Source: Oceanospirillaceae bacterium UBA2001
GTDB lineage: Bacteria > Pseudomonadota > Gammaproteobacteria > Pseudomonadales > Balneatricaceae
NCBI GenBank assembly: GCA_002335115.1
Contig: DDCR01000149.1
Span: 1-5,358, forward strand
Direction: 5' to 3'
Length of the DNA stretch: 5,358 bases
In this document: positions 1 to 5,358 of the stretch, piece after piece
Layout: each line of letters begins with the position of its first letter
How positions within the stretch are numbered: the stretch's first letter is position 1
The notes under the pieces: generated by a model
What the model was told of the DNA's origin: nothing
Seen by the model: only the letters and a program-made list of their open reading frames with translations
Databases searched by the model: none
Position numbers and translations under genes: made by a program

Positions 1-72
1 TTTTTATTACTTTTTTATTACTTTATTTTTGCTTGGTTTAATGCATTACTTCAACTTCAAAAACTACTTAAA
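1..72. other. AT-rich tail downstream of the ABC ATPase gene, with an 11-base period repeat
   Basis: No gene can be read here. Bases 1-10 and 12-21 are identical copies of TTTTTATTAC, giving a short period of 11. On the minus strand this segment follows the ATPase stop codon. The only ATG there (ATGCATTAA) closes after two codons, so the next gene of the operon, if there is one, begins beyond the window. No convincing stem-loop terminator is visible, so transcription may well continue out of the window. Confidence 0.5.
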
Positions 73-1038
73 TTAGATCAAAAATTTATGCTCGTTTTCC
101 AGCGCCCACCGAACAGCCAACCGCTGTTGGGGCGCGAACATAGCGTGACCCGGATAGCGAATTTTTATTAATTTTTGGTCTTCTCCCGCTGCACTAACAT
201 CGGCAAGCACGATGGTATCGGCTCCATGGTAGTCACAACTTACAACACTCGCGGGCATACCCTCTTCAGATATTTCAATATGCTCCGGTCGGATACCCCG
301 ACAATTTTCACCCGACCCAATAATGTTCATTGGTGGACTACCAATGAATTGAGCGGTAAAAATTGTCTTGGGCTTGCTGTATAAGGCTTCAGGTACATCT
401 ATTTGTTCAACTTTACCATTATTCATCAATACAATTCTGTCGGCCATGCTCATGGCTTCTACCTGATCATGGGTCACGTAAATCACCGACATGCCAAGCC
501 GCTGTTGCAGGGCTCTAATTTCTGTACGCATTTCGTTTCTGAGTTTGGCGTCTAGGTTAGACAAAGGTTCATCCATTAGACATAACTTAGCTTGCGCCAC
601 AATGGCTCTAGCCAAGGCCACACGCTGACATTGACCACCCGAGAGCTGGCCTGGTTTTTTTTGTAAGTGATCACCTAGCCCAACTAACTCGACGACCGAA
701 TCAAGACGCTTTTTTTGTTCATCTTTAGGGACTTTTCTTGCCTGTAGGCCAAATAAAATATTTTCTTCAACTTTTAAGTGTGGAAACAGGGCATACGATT
801 GAAACACCATCGCCAGTTTTCGATCGCCTGGTGAAAGCGGGGTAATGTCTCTGCCATCTAATTCAATACTACCTTCATCAGGTTTCTCTAGACCCGCAAT
901 CATTTTCAAAGATGTCGACTTACCGCAGCCGGAGGGGCCAAGCAATGCTACGAACTCCCCTTCATTAACGTTAAAACTTAATTTATCGACTACTTTTAAA
1001 TCGCCATAAGTGCGCGATATTCCATCAACTTTCAACAT
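73..1038 (-). CDS. ugpC: ABC importer ATP-binding protein, UgpC/MalK family (CUT1-type carbohydrate or glycerol-phosphate uptake)
   Basis: This is the cytoplasmic ATPase subunit that powers a binding-protein-dependent importer. All nucleotide-binding motifs are present in order: Walker A GPSGCGKST (residues 34-42), Q-loop Gln80, signature LSGGQ (132-136), Walker B LCLMDEP (152-158) with catalytic Glu157, D-loop SNLD (160-163) and switch His190. FIGSPPMN (231-238) and GIRPEH (248-253) mark the UgpC/MalK group with a C-terminal regulatory TOBE/OB domain. At 321 residues it is shorter than E. coli UgpC or MalK (about 355-370). Only 9 residues separate the two C-terminal motifs, where relatives have roughly 35-45, so the first part of the OB fold is missing. 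Cys137 follows the signature where Arg is usual. The ATG overlaps the upstream repressor gene by 7 bases (ATGTTGA), which suggests translational coupling. Substrate is inferred as glycerol-3-phosphate or a glycerophosphodiester because the partner resembles GlpR. A sugar or polyol is the alternative. Confidence 0.9.
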   Translation of the reverse strand: MLKVDGISRTYGDLKVVDKLSFNVNEGEFVALLGPSGCGKSTSLKMIAGLEKPDEGSIELDGRDITPLSPGDRKLAMVFQSYALFPHLKVEENILFGLQARKVPKDEQKKRLDSVVELVGLGDHLQKKPGQLSGGQCQRVALARAIVAQAKLCLMDEPLSNLDAKLRNEMRTEIRALQQRLGMSVIYVTHDQVEAMSMADRIVLMNNGKVEQIDVPEALYSKPKTIFTAQFIGSPPMNIIGSGENCRGIRPEHIEISEEGMPASVVSCDYHGADTIVLADVSAAGEDQKLIKIRYPGHAMFAPQQRLAVRWALENEHKFLI

Positions 1039-1826
1039 GATAAAAATTCCGAGGTGGATCCAACTTCAATAATTTCAGATTCAAATTCCTTACAAGTCTG
1101 TTTGTAAGGTTCTGATAAAGAATCCATGATTAAAATATCAATATCGCTAAGCGTGCCTGTGACCACAGGGGCGTAACGATTGATCTTACTGTGATCTGCA
1201 ACGAGTATGCGGGTCTCGCTATTTTCAATAATTCGCTGAGTGACACTAGATTCTTCGGGTGAGAAGTCTAACAACTGACCTTTAGTATTTAAGCCACCCA
1301 CACCAAACACGCCATATTGAATATTAAACTTATTAAAAAACGCAGTCGTTTCAGGCCCCATCGTATCTTCATCACCGGGTCGCACCAAACCACCTGCTAA
1401 ATAGGTTTGAATATTAGGACTATTGCTTAAGGTCAGGGCCACGTTAATGTTGTTAGTTACCACAGTTAAACCTGGGTGGTCTAACAATGCCAAAGCCACT
1501 TGCTGAGGCGTGGTGCCAATACCCAAAAAAACACTACTGTCTTCTGGTAACAGAGACACCACCTTTTGAGCAATGGTCTGCTTTGCTGCAAGGTTCATGA
1601 CCGTACGATTACTAAAGGGGATATTGTGATTATTGCCTGGCAGACTTATACCGCCGTGCACCCGTCGTACGTGGCCCAGTTGACTCAATTCGTTGAGGTC
1701 TTTCCTGATGGTTTGCACAGACACATCAAACATAGACGTGATTTCCATGCTTGAGAGCACGCCGTTTGTGGCGTGAAGTTGATCAATGATGCGTTGCTGC
1801 CGGCGTGATAAAGCCATATATTTCAA
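1032..1826 (-). CDS. glpR: DeoR-family transcriptional repressor, GlpR-like
   Basis: This is a cytoplasmic DNA-binding repressor responding to a phosphorylated metabolite. An N-terminal DeoR helix-turn-helix lies at about residues 7-62, with the family pattern VSVQTIRKDLNELSQLG and VHGG. The C-terminal sugar-phosphate-sensing domain shows GIGTTP (102-107), VVTNNINVA (122-130), LAGG (143-146) and DHSK (211-214). The IGTTP..VA.ALL.H stretch followed by TNN.NVA matches my recollection of E. coli GlpR better than other DeoR members, so glycerol-3-phosphate is the likely inducer. Size (261-264 residues) is slightly above GlpR (252), because the C-terminus extends into the ATPase gene overlap. The start is uncertain: a TTG at 1826 lies 4 bases after an AAAGAG ribosome-binding site, and an ATG at 1817 lies 13 bases after it. 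I lean to the ATG, giving MALSRRQQ. The gene is first in its operon and sits just behind a promoter with an overlapping inverted repeat, which fits autorepression. Confidence 0.88.
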   Translation of the reverse strand: MKYMALSRRQQRIIDQLHATNGVLSSMEITSMFDVSVQTIRKDLNELSQLGHVRRVHGGISLPGNNHNIPFSNRTVMNLAAKQTIAQKVVSLLPEDSSVFLGIGTTPQQVALALLDHPGLTVVTNNINVALTLSNSPNIQTYLAGGLVRPGDEDTMGPETTAFFNKFNIQYGVFGVGGLNTKGQLLDFSPEESSVTQRIIENSETRILVADHSKINRYAPVVTGTLSDIDILIMDSLSEPYKQTCKEFESEIIEVGSTSEFLSC

Positions 1827-1857
1827 TTAACTCTTTATTATTTTTGAGAGGTTAATA

Positions 1858-1873
1858 TGTTTCGTTTGAAACA
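1858..1873. promoter_or_regulatory. Candidate GlpR/DeoR operator (inverted repeat)
   Basis: TGTTTCGTTTGAAACA is a perfect inverted repeat, with 6-bp arms and a 4-base centre. DeoR-type repressors commonly bind TTCG-containing palindromes. The E. coli GlpR site as I recall it is also a 16-bp TGTTCG...GAACA element, so the outer bases agree. It lies 41 bases upstream of the ATG at 1817 and touches the -10 box of the predicted promoter, where a bound repressor would block RNA polymerase. A further TTCG is present at 1882-1885 inside the promoter spacer. Binding by this repressor is inference. Confidence 0.5.
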
Positions 1874-1902
1874 CTATACAGTTCGTATATATAGTTTGTC
1901 TA
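1873..1902 (-). promoter_or_regulatory. Predicted sigma-70 promoter of the repressor-ATPase operon
   Basis: Reading the minus strand, -35 TAGACA (1902-1897, 5 of 6 matches to TTGACA), an 18-base spacer, and -10 TATAGT (1878-1873, 5 of 6 matches to TATAAT) give a start site near 1866. That start is inside the inverted repeat at 1858-1873. An alternative perfect TATAAT on the same strand lies at 1915-1910, but its -35 region (TTATCC at 17 bases) is poor. Confidence 0.5.
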
Positions 1903-2323
1903 TTTTTTTATTATACATCCGAAAGTATTAGGGGATAATAATGTAGCTAAAACTCGATCAGATAAGGCTCAATTAATCAGTGATTATGCAACTGTGAACC
2001 TTGAGCTGATGAGGTAGAACACAAAACTACAAGGCAAAGAAAAGCATATTAGAAAGCATCATCTATTTTAAGATCACTGTTAAAAGGGTATGGGTTTACT
2101 CAGCTTGGATGGCTGATACTGGACTGACTCTAGACTAGGGTTAGACCCGAAAATGACTAAGGAAATACTATGGAAAGTACCTACATCACTTTGGATTTTT
2201 GATTATCCATTTTTTTATTAATGAGTAAGAAGATTTTTAGAACACTAAAGTAAGTGCTGGAAGCGCTAAAGTTATAGGGCTGTTAAAGCTTACTTTTATT
2301 GGACATGAGACAATTTTAGATAG

Positions 2324-2365
2324 AAGGAGGAACGGCGCTCCCGCTCCCGCTCCCCCTTCCTCCTT
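2324..2365. repeat. Hairpin with 9-bp perfect arms and a loop of GCTCCC hexamer repeats
   Basis: AAGGAGGAA (2324-2332) and TTCCTCCTT (2357-2365) are exact reverse complements separated by 24 bases. The loop contains three tandem GCTCCC units (2337-2354) followed by CC, so it is pyrimidine-rich on the plus strand and G-rich (runs of 5, 3 and 3 G) on the minus strand. It lies about 50 bases after the yghU stop codon and could act as the transcript end or 3' stabiliser of yghU. The minus strand after the stem continues CTATCTAAAATT without a U-run, so it is not a standard intrinsic terminator. Each strand contains a consensus Shine-Dalgarno string (AAGGAGG) with no start codon at a useful distance. 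Confidence 0.6.
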
Positions 2366-2416
2366 ATCAGATTTAGTTAGGCTTTAATGCCCACATTGGC
2401 CAAGGTTAGAGTCAAC

Positions 2417-3274
2417 CTAGGATTCAATACTTGGTTTGTTAAAATCGCTGGCGTCATGGCGCTCTTTAAGCTGATCTTGCTCGGGGCCCCAGGCGAGGTT
2501 GACCCGTTTTCCCCTTATGACCGCGGGCCGTTGCTGAATTTGCTCGGCCCAGCGCACAACATGGGTATAGCGGGTGACATCTAGAAACTCCGCAGCTTTA
2601 TAAAGTTCGCCTAAAACTAAGGCGCCGTACCAAGCGAAATTAGCCATATCAGCAATGGTGTATTGGTCGCCACAGAGGTATTGATGCTGGGCTAGTTGTT
2701 TATCCAGCACATCGAGTTGCCGTTTGGCTTCCATGGCATAGCGATTAATGGGGTATTCTAATTTTTCGGGTGCATAGGCATAAAAGTGTCCAAAGCCACC
2801 TCCCAAAAACGGGGCGCTACCAATGTTCCAAAACAGCCAAGACAGGCATTCTGCTCTTTCAGGCGAACCGACTGTGGGAACAAAGAAATTAAACTTTTCA
2901 GCCAAGTAAAGCATGATTGCGCCTGACTCAAACACACGTACGGGTGCTGCACCACTGTAATCCATTAAAGCTGGGATTTTTGAGTTAGGGTTAATGTCTA
3001 CAAACCCACTACTGAATTGGTTGCCTTCACTAATATCGATTAGCCAAGCATCATACTCGGCGCCGTTTAGGCCCATCTCTAATAATTCTTCAAGCAAAAC
3101 GGTGACCTTTCGCCCATTGGGTGTGCCCAACGAATAAAGCTGCAATGGATGTTTACCTTGAGGCAACTCTTTAACATGCGTGGCACCAGCCACTGGTCGA
3201 TTGATACTGGCAAAATGGCCACCACTTTCAGTATTCCATTGCCATACTTGGGGTGGGGTATAAACTTCACTCAT
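2417..3274 (-). CDS. yghU: Nu-class glutathione transferase-like disulfide-bond oxidoreductase YghU
   Basis: This is a cytoplasmic glutathione-dependent enzyme. E. coli YghU binds two glutathiones per site and reduces small disulfides rather than conjugating typical electrophiles. The 285 residues match E. coli YghU (288) almost end to end as I recall it: an N-terminal extension ending KHPLQLYSLGTPNG, a thioredoxin-like domain at about 43-130, and an all-helical domain at about 137-255. GTPNG (50-54) carries the Thr51 and Asn53 that replace the usual Tyr/Ser/Cys of other classes. SKIPAL (98-103) has the cis-proline, and ESG (116-118) the glutathione-binding Glu-Ser. FLGGGFGHFY (156-165) and the C-terminal RHDASDF (272-278) are YghU hallmarks. 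The ATG at 3274 has an AGAG ribosome-binding site about 9 bases upstream. It is probably monocistronic: the upstream flank is non-coding and the hairpin at 2324-2365 lies after it. A palindrome at 3326-3341 suggests regulated transcription. Confidence 0.95.
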   Translation of the reverse strand: MSEVYTPPQVWQWNTESGGHFASINRPVAGATHVKELPQGKHPLQLYSLGTPNGRKVTVLLEELLEMGLNGAEYDAWLIDISEGNQFSSGFVDINPNSKIPALMDYSGAAPVRVFESGAIMLYLAEKFNFFVPTVGSPERAECLSWLFWNIGSAPFLGGGFGHFYAYAPEKLEYPINRYAMEAKRQLDVLDKQLAQHQYLCGDQYTIADMANFAWYGALVLGELYKAAEFLDVTRYTHVVRWAEQIQQRPAVIRGKRVNLAWGPEQDQLKERHDASDFNKPSIES

Positions 3275-3325
3275 ACTTAATATCTCTATGATTGGGCCTT
3301 ATTGCATGGTGGACTGTTATAAACT

Positions 3326-3341
3326 TTGGAAATATTTCCAA
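3326..3341. promoter_or_regulatory. Perfect 16-bp palindrome upstream of yghU, candidate operator
   Basis: TTGGAAATATTTCCAA reads identically on both strands and lies 51 bases before the yghU start codon. On the minus strand a TATAAC box (5 of 6 matches to TATAAT) sits a few bases after it, at 3321-3316, while no good -35 is seen at 17 bases. That fits a promoter whose -35 region is occupied by a regulator. Inverted ACTGTT (3313-3318) and AACAGT (3340-3345) partly overlap it. The cognate protein is not identifiable from the window. Confidence 0.45.
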
Positions 3342-3535
3342 CAGTTAAAAACAGCAGCCCAAGGTCAGTTCTAAAATATACTACGAATAAAGCATAGCAT
3401 TTTCCAGCCTGCTCACGCAGTGAATTTGTACTTTTTAGCTTGAACTCTGAAGGTGCCACGAAAACATGCATTAGATGTTAGTGCATCAAGATTCTGTATT
3501 TGCTGGGGTCTTCCTATCTGCGGCTATTAACTATA

Positions 3536-3560
3536 ACTATTATTTGTCACTATTATTTGT
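3536..3560. repeat. Two tandem copies of a 12-base direct repeat
   Basis: ACTATTATTTGT occurs at 3536-3547 and again at 3549-3560, separated by one C, for a period of 13. It lies about 83-107 bases upstream of the start codon at 3643, where a regulator binding in tandem on one face of the DNA could act. It may also be a simple AT-rich slippage duplication. Confidence 0.6.
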
Positions 3561-3642
3561 ACAGCGTCTCTATCTATAGGGCGGCTATGAACGTAGTATT
3601 TAAGGCAAACCTGTAGCAGAAATTAATTACAAGGGTGTCAAT

Positions 3643-3891
3643 ATGTTAAATATTCATTGTCGGTTGGCCTGTTTACTCTGTGTTACTTTGATTGCAAAAC
3701 CTGTCTTATCTCAAGATATATCCGGCTGGTCTGATAAAACGATTTGCCGGCTTGCCGCTAATCAACCTGATGAAGCCCTTTACCAGCAAGAAGTCATCAC
3801 ACGAGTGTTGGATTGTGCTGATTATAAAGTGGTCAAACCAAGTATTGTGATACCTAAAAATAAAAATAAGTCAGCTGGGTCAAGCTATTAA
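3643..3891 (+). CDS. Small exported protein of unknown function with two cysteines
   Basis: I do not recognise a named family. The 82 residues begin with a typical signal peptide: a hydrophobic core LACLLCVTLIAKPVL (8-22) and a probable cut after Ser23 or Gln24. The mature part is only about 58 residues. It has ISGWSDKTICRLA (26-38) and EALYQQEVITRVLDC (44-58), a pattern resembling the short W-S-D-x-x-x-C ... E-x-x-x-R-x-L-x-C segments I recall from small bacterial envelope proteins. Cys35 and Cys58 could form a disulfide outside the cytoplasm. The tail is basic and low in complexity (PKNKNKSAGSSY). There is no lipobox cysteine at the cut, so it is probably soluble or periplasmic. AAGG lies 8 bases before the ATG. 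The next gene starts 28 bases after the stop with no terminator between, so the two are probably co-transcribed. Confidence 0.75.
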   Translation: MLNIHCRLACLLCVTLIAKPVLSQDISGWSDKTICRLAANQPDEALYQQEVITRVLDCADYKVVKPSIVIPKNKNKSAGSSY

Positions 3892-3919
3892 TAAAACCCA
3901 ATAAAGACACAACCTCGGG

Positions 3920-4528
3920 ATGTTGATCATGCGCGCATTTAGATATAGCTGGAGTGTTAAAAAAACCCTAATGCTCTTTTTAGTGGTGCTAAACACATTA
4001 ACTTTAACTAATGGCACATGGGCCAAAGAAAAGGCTCTTAGCTATCCATTTACGTCCAATAGTGGGCAATATTGGCAATATTCAAGTGATCGGGTGATGG
4101 GGGGTATCTCCAATGGCCAAGTCAAACTTGAACAAGATGGCGACCTGATTTTTGCTAGACTTGCTGGTGATGTAAGTACCCAAAATAATGGGGGCTTTAT
4201 TCAATTGCGTACGGGTATGTCATTGGCTGACACCGAAAAAAACGGCAACCCATTGCAGGGAGTGCGGTTGAATGTGCGTGGTAACGGTGAGACCTACCAT
4301 GTTTTTATTCGGACTAATGAAACGCGATCTTATTCTGATTATTTCTCAGCCACCTTTACCACCAATGATAACTGGCAAATGATTGATTTGCCGTTTAGCA
4401 TCTTCGAACGCAAGCGATCGAAAAATTCAATCCTAAAAGCTAATGCAATCAATAGCTTGGGTATTGTGGCTTATGGTCGTGACTTTACGGCTGATGTTTC
4501 TGTCTCTACCATAGAATTTTACTATTAG
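3920..4528 (+). CDS. Exported CIA30-domain protein (NDUFAF1-like, galactose-binding-like fold)
   Basis: The protein belongs to the CIA30 family, named for the mitochondrial complex I assembly factor NDUFAF1. The role of bacterial members is not established. A signal peptide covers about residues 13-36 (hydrophobic LMLFLVVLNTLTLT, likely cut after TWA). The domain then runs from about 41 to 202, with the hallmark SDRVMGGIS (57-65), NNGGFIQLR (90-98), GVRLNVRGNGETYHVFIRT (114-132) and a closing beta-strand SVSTIEFYY (194-202). Length is normal for a single-domain member. Two starts are possible: ATG at 3920, which sits directly on the CGGG and is too close, and ATG at 3929 (MRAFRYSW), which has GGGA 8 bases upstream. 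I prefer 3929. Export argues against a role on cytoplasmic complex I assembly and for carbohydrate or protein binding in the periplasm, which is inference. It is likely in one transcript with the small protein at 3643-3891. Confidence 0.9.
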   Translation: MLIMRAFRYSWSVKKTLMLFLVVLNTLTLTNGTWAKEKALSYPFTSNSGQYWQYSSDRVMGGISNGQVKLEQDGDLIFARLAGDVSTQNNGGFIQLRTGMSLADTEKNGNPLQGVRLNVRGNGETYHVFIRTNETRSYSDYFSATFTTNDNWQMIDLPFSIFERKRSKNSILKANAINSLGIVAYGRDFTADVSVSTIEFYY

Positions 4529-4574
4529 CACATGCACATGTGTTTTGAAATGCTTGTAAAGGACTTGTTTTACA
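4527..4574 (+). terminator. Weak stem-loops after the CIA30 gene, possible transcript end
   Basis: AGCACAT (4527-4533) can pair with ATGTGTT (4538-4544), including a G-U pair, around a 4-base loop, and is followed by only a short T stretch. A second stem, TGTAAA (4555-4560) with TTTACA (4569-4574), has an 8-base loop and no T-run. The gap is between convergent genes, where a terminator is expected, but neither stem is strong. A GGACTTG string is repeated at 4561-4567 and 4575-4581. Confidence 0.3.
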
Positions 4575-4625
4575 GGACTTGCTTCAAAGAACTGATTGAT
4601 AGAATTATTTTTGGCGGAGCAAGAC

Positions 4626-5358
4626 TCACTGATGTAGTTTAGGCACAGGTTTAGAGCGTGACCTTTCTCGCCAAACAATCATTAATCCACCACTTGCGAT
4701 TAGCAATGCCCCCGGGAATAGAGTGCTCCAGGGTGCTTCGTCAAAGAAAAACCATCCTAAAACAAATGCGAGGGGGATACCAAAATAACTAAAGGGGGCT
4801 AAGTTACTTTGTTCAGTCATGCGGTAACTCACCACTAAAAATAGGACGGCTGTCCCACCCAACATCCCCATCAACATGATCCAGCCCAAATCGTTAACCG
4901 AAGCTATGGGCGTAAAGCCACCCCAAAAGTAGGCAATCTAAGTGGCCCCAATGACTGACGTCATGGACGCATACAAGTTAACTAATGGGCTTGATACATC
5001 GTCATCAAACAAGCGTGCTGTAACCCCCACTAAAGCATAGAATGCTGCCGCAGCCAAAGGCAAAAGCGCATACAGATTGAAAGCTTCTCCCGTGGGTTTA
5101 ATTACCATCACTACACCCACAAAACCCACCAGAACAGCACACCATCGCACCCAGCCAACCCGCTCACCTAAAATAGGAATCGCCAATGCCGTGGTAAATA
5201 ATGCGCTTGCATAGGTGATGGTCGATGCCGTAGCAAACGCCATTAACCCTAAAGCCATATAAAAGGAAAGCTGCGCCAAGGTCACTACAGCACCCCTTAA
5301 AAGGGCTAGCTTCCATTGACGTATTTTCAGACGCCTGCCCTTCTTGTGCCACACACTT
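4626..5358 (-). pseudogene. EamA/DMT-family transporter, interrupted by an in-frame amber codon and cut by the window edge
   Basis: This is an inner-membrane permease of the drug/metabolite (EamA) superfamily, normally ten helices in two repeated five-helix domains and about 290-300 residues. The visible part covers helices 3-10. Landmarks in the first segment are RGAVVTLAQLSFYMALGL (helix 3), STITYASALFTTALAIPILGER (helix 4 with the family LGER turn) and VGFVGVVMVIKP (helix 5). The frame stops at TAG, 4940-4938, in the middle of helix 7, and continues in the same frame for 103 further codons. These begin IAYFWGGF, then give helices 8-10 (including SYFGIPLAFVLGWFFFDE) and end at TGA, 4628-4626. 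No other frame disruption is seen, so one base change accounts for the break. The frame is open to the right edge with no start codon, so helices 1-2 lie outside. TAG also ends yghU and the CIA30 gene, so amber is a normal stop here. Substrate is unknown. A sequencing error is the main alternative. Confidence 0.85.

Larger units (their letters stand above)
1827..2416. other. Gene-free region between the repressor operon and yghU
   Basis: About 590 bases carry no credible coding sequence. Every reading frame I followed closes within about 30 codons or lacks a start and ribosome-binding site. The left end holds the operon promoter and operator. The right end holds the 42-base hairpin at 2324-2365. 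Between about 1920 and 2320 I see only AT-rich sequence, including two copies of TTTTTTTATTA (1903-1913 and 2210-2220) that look like low complexity. The segment lies beyond the start of one minus-strand unit and beyond the end of another, so it is longer than a simple promoter needs. It could hide a small RNA or a decayed gene, but nothing in the sequence shows this. Confidence 0.5.
3275..3642. other. Divergent intergenic region between yghU and the small exported-protein gene
   Basis: Some 370 bases separate two genes transcribed away from each other, so the region must carry both promoters. It holds the palindrome at 3326-3341 on the yghU side and two 12-base direct repeats at 3536-3560 on the other side. 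A 61-codon open frame on the minus strand (3286-3471) has no ribosome-binding site and looks spurious. I could not place a convincing plus-strand promoter: TTGTCA (3544-3549) is a fair -35 but has no good -10 at standard spacing. Confidence 0.5.

Noticed and set aside
2153..2221. 22-residue plus-strand frame (MTKEILWKVPTSLW...)
   Set aside because: No Shine-Dalgarno sequence before the ATG and nothing protein-like beyond chance. It ends in a low-complexity T/A run.
2324..2340. AAGGAGG at 2326 region as a ribosome-binding site for a plus-strand gene
   Set aside because: No start codon follows at usable distance. The string is explained by the hairpin arms.
2387..2584. 65-codon plus-strand frame opposite the end of yghU
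   Set aside because: It is a shadow of the clearly conserved yghU coding strand.
3286..3471. 61-codon open frame on the minus strand between yghU and the small exported-protein gene
   Set aside because: No ribosome-binding site, no recognisable motif, and it would fill the yghU promoter region including the palindrome.
4433..4678. 81-codon minus-strand frame across the convergent gap
   Set aside because: It overlaps the 3' ends of both the CIA30 gene and the EamA gene in other frames, has no family signature, and is best explained as chance.
4626..4889. Treating the second half of the transporter as an independent 87-residue gene
   Set aside because: Its apparent start is a TTG inside helix 8, and the same frame continues upstream to the amber codon with family sequence, so it is the C-terminal part of one gene.

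Overview
The window reads as chromosomal DNA of a Gram-negative bacterium, most likely a marine gammaproteobacterium of the Alteromonas/Paraglaciecola kind. The pointers are moderate GC by eye, a YghU-type glutathione transferase close to the enterobacterial form, a GlpR-like regulator, and two small exported proteins. The genus is inference. I see no rRNA, tRNA, CRISPR array, insertion sequence or phage gene.

Layout. (1) Positions 73-1826, minus strand: a two-gene operon with a GlpR/DeoR-type repressor first and a UgpC-like ABC transporter ATPase second, overlapping by 7 bases. The repressor resembles GlpR and the ATPase has the FIGSPPMN/GIRPEH signatures of UgpC/MalK-type importers, so this is probably the start of a glycerol-phosphate or related carbon-source uptake operon. 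The permease and binding-protein genes would lie beyond position 1. A good sigma-70-like promoter (1873-1902) abuts a perfect inverted repeat (1858-1873), a likely operator through which the repressor controls its own operon. (2) Positions 1827-2416: about 590 bases with no credible gene. They hold that promoter/operator and, near the far end, a hairpin with 9-bp perfect arms whose loop carries three tandem GCTCCC units. (3) Positions 2417-3274, minus strand: yghU, a Nu-class glutathione transferase/disulfide-bond oxidoreductase, with a perfect 16-bp palindrome about 50 bases before its start. (4) Positions 3643-4528, plus strand: a probable two-gene unit encoding a very small exported protein with two cysteines and an exported CIA30-domain protein. 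(5) Positions 4626-5358, minus strand: an EamA/DMT-family membrane transporter running off the window edge and interrupted by one in-frame amber codon in the middle of a membrane segment, probably a recent pseudogene.

The units look functionally independent: carbon-source uptake, thiol redox, an envelope-protein pair, and a decaying exporter. No large unknown multi-gene system is visible. The items most worth a second look are the amber-interrupted transporter, the operator/promoter overlap, the hairpin with hexamer repeats, the shortened C-terminal domain of the ATPase, and the small exported pair at 3643-4528.
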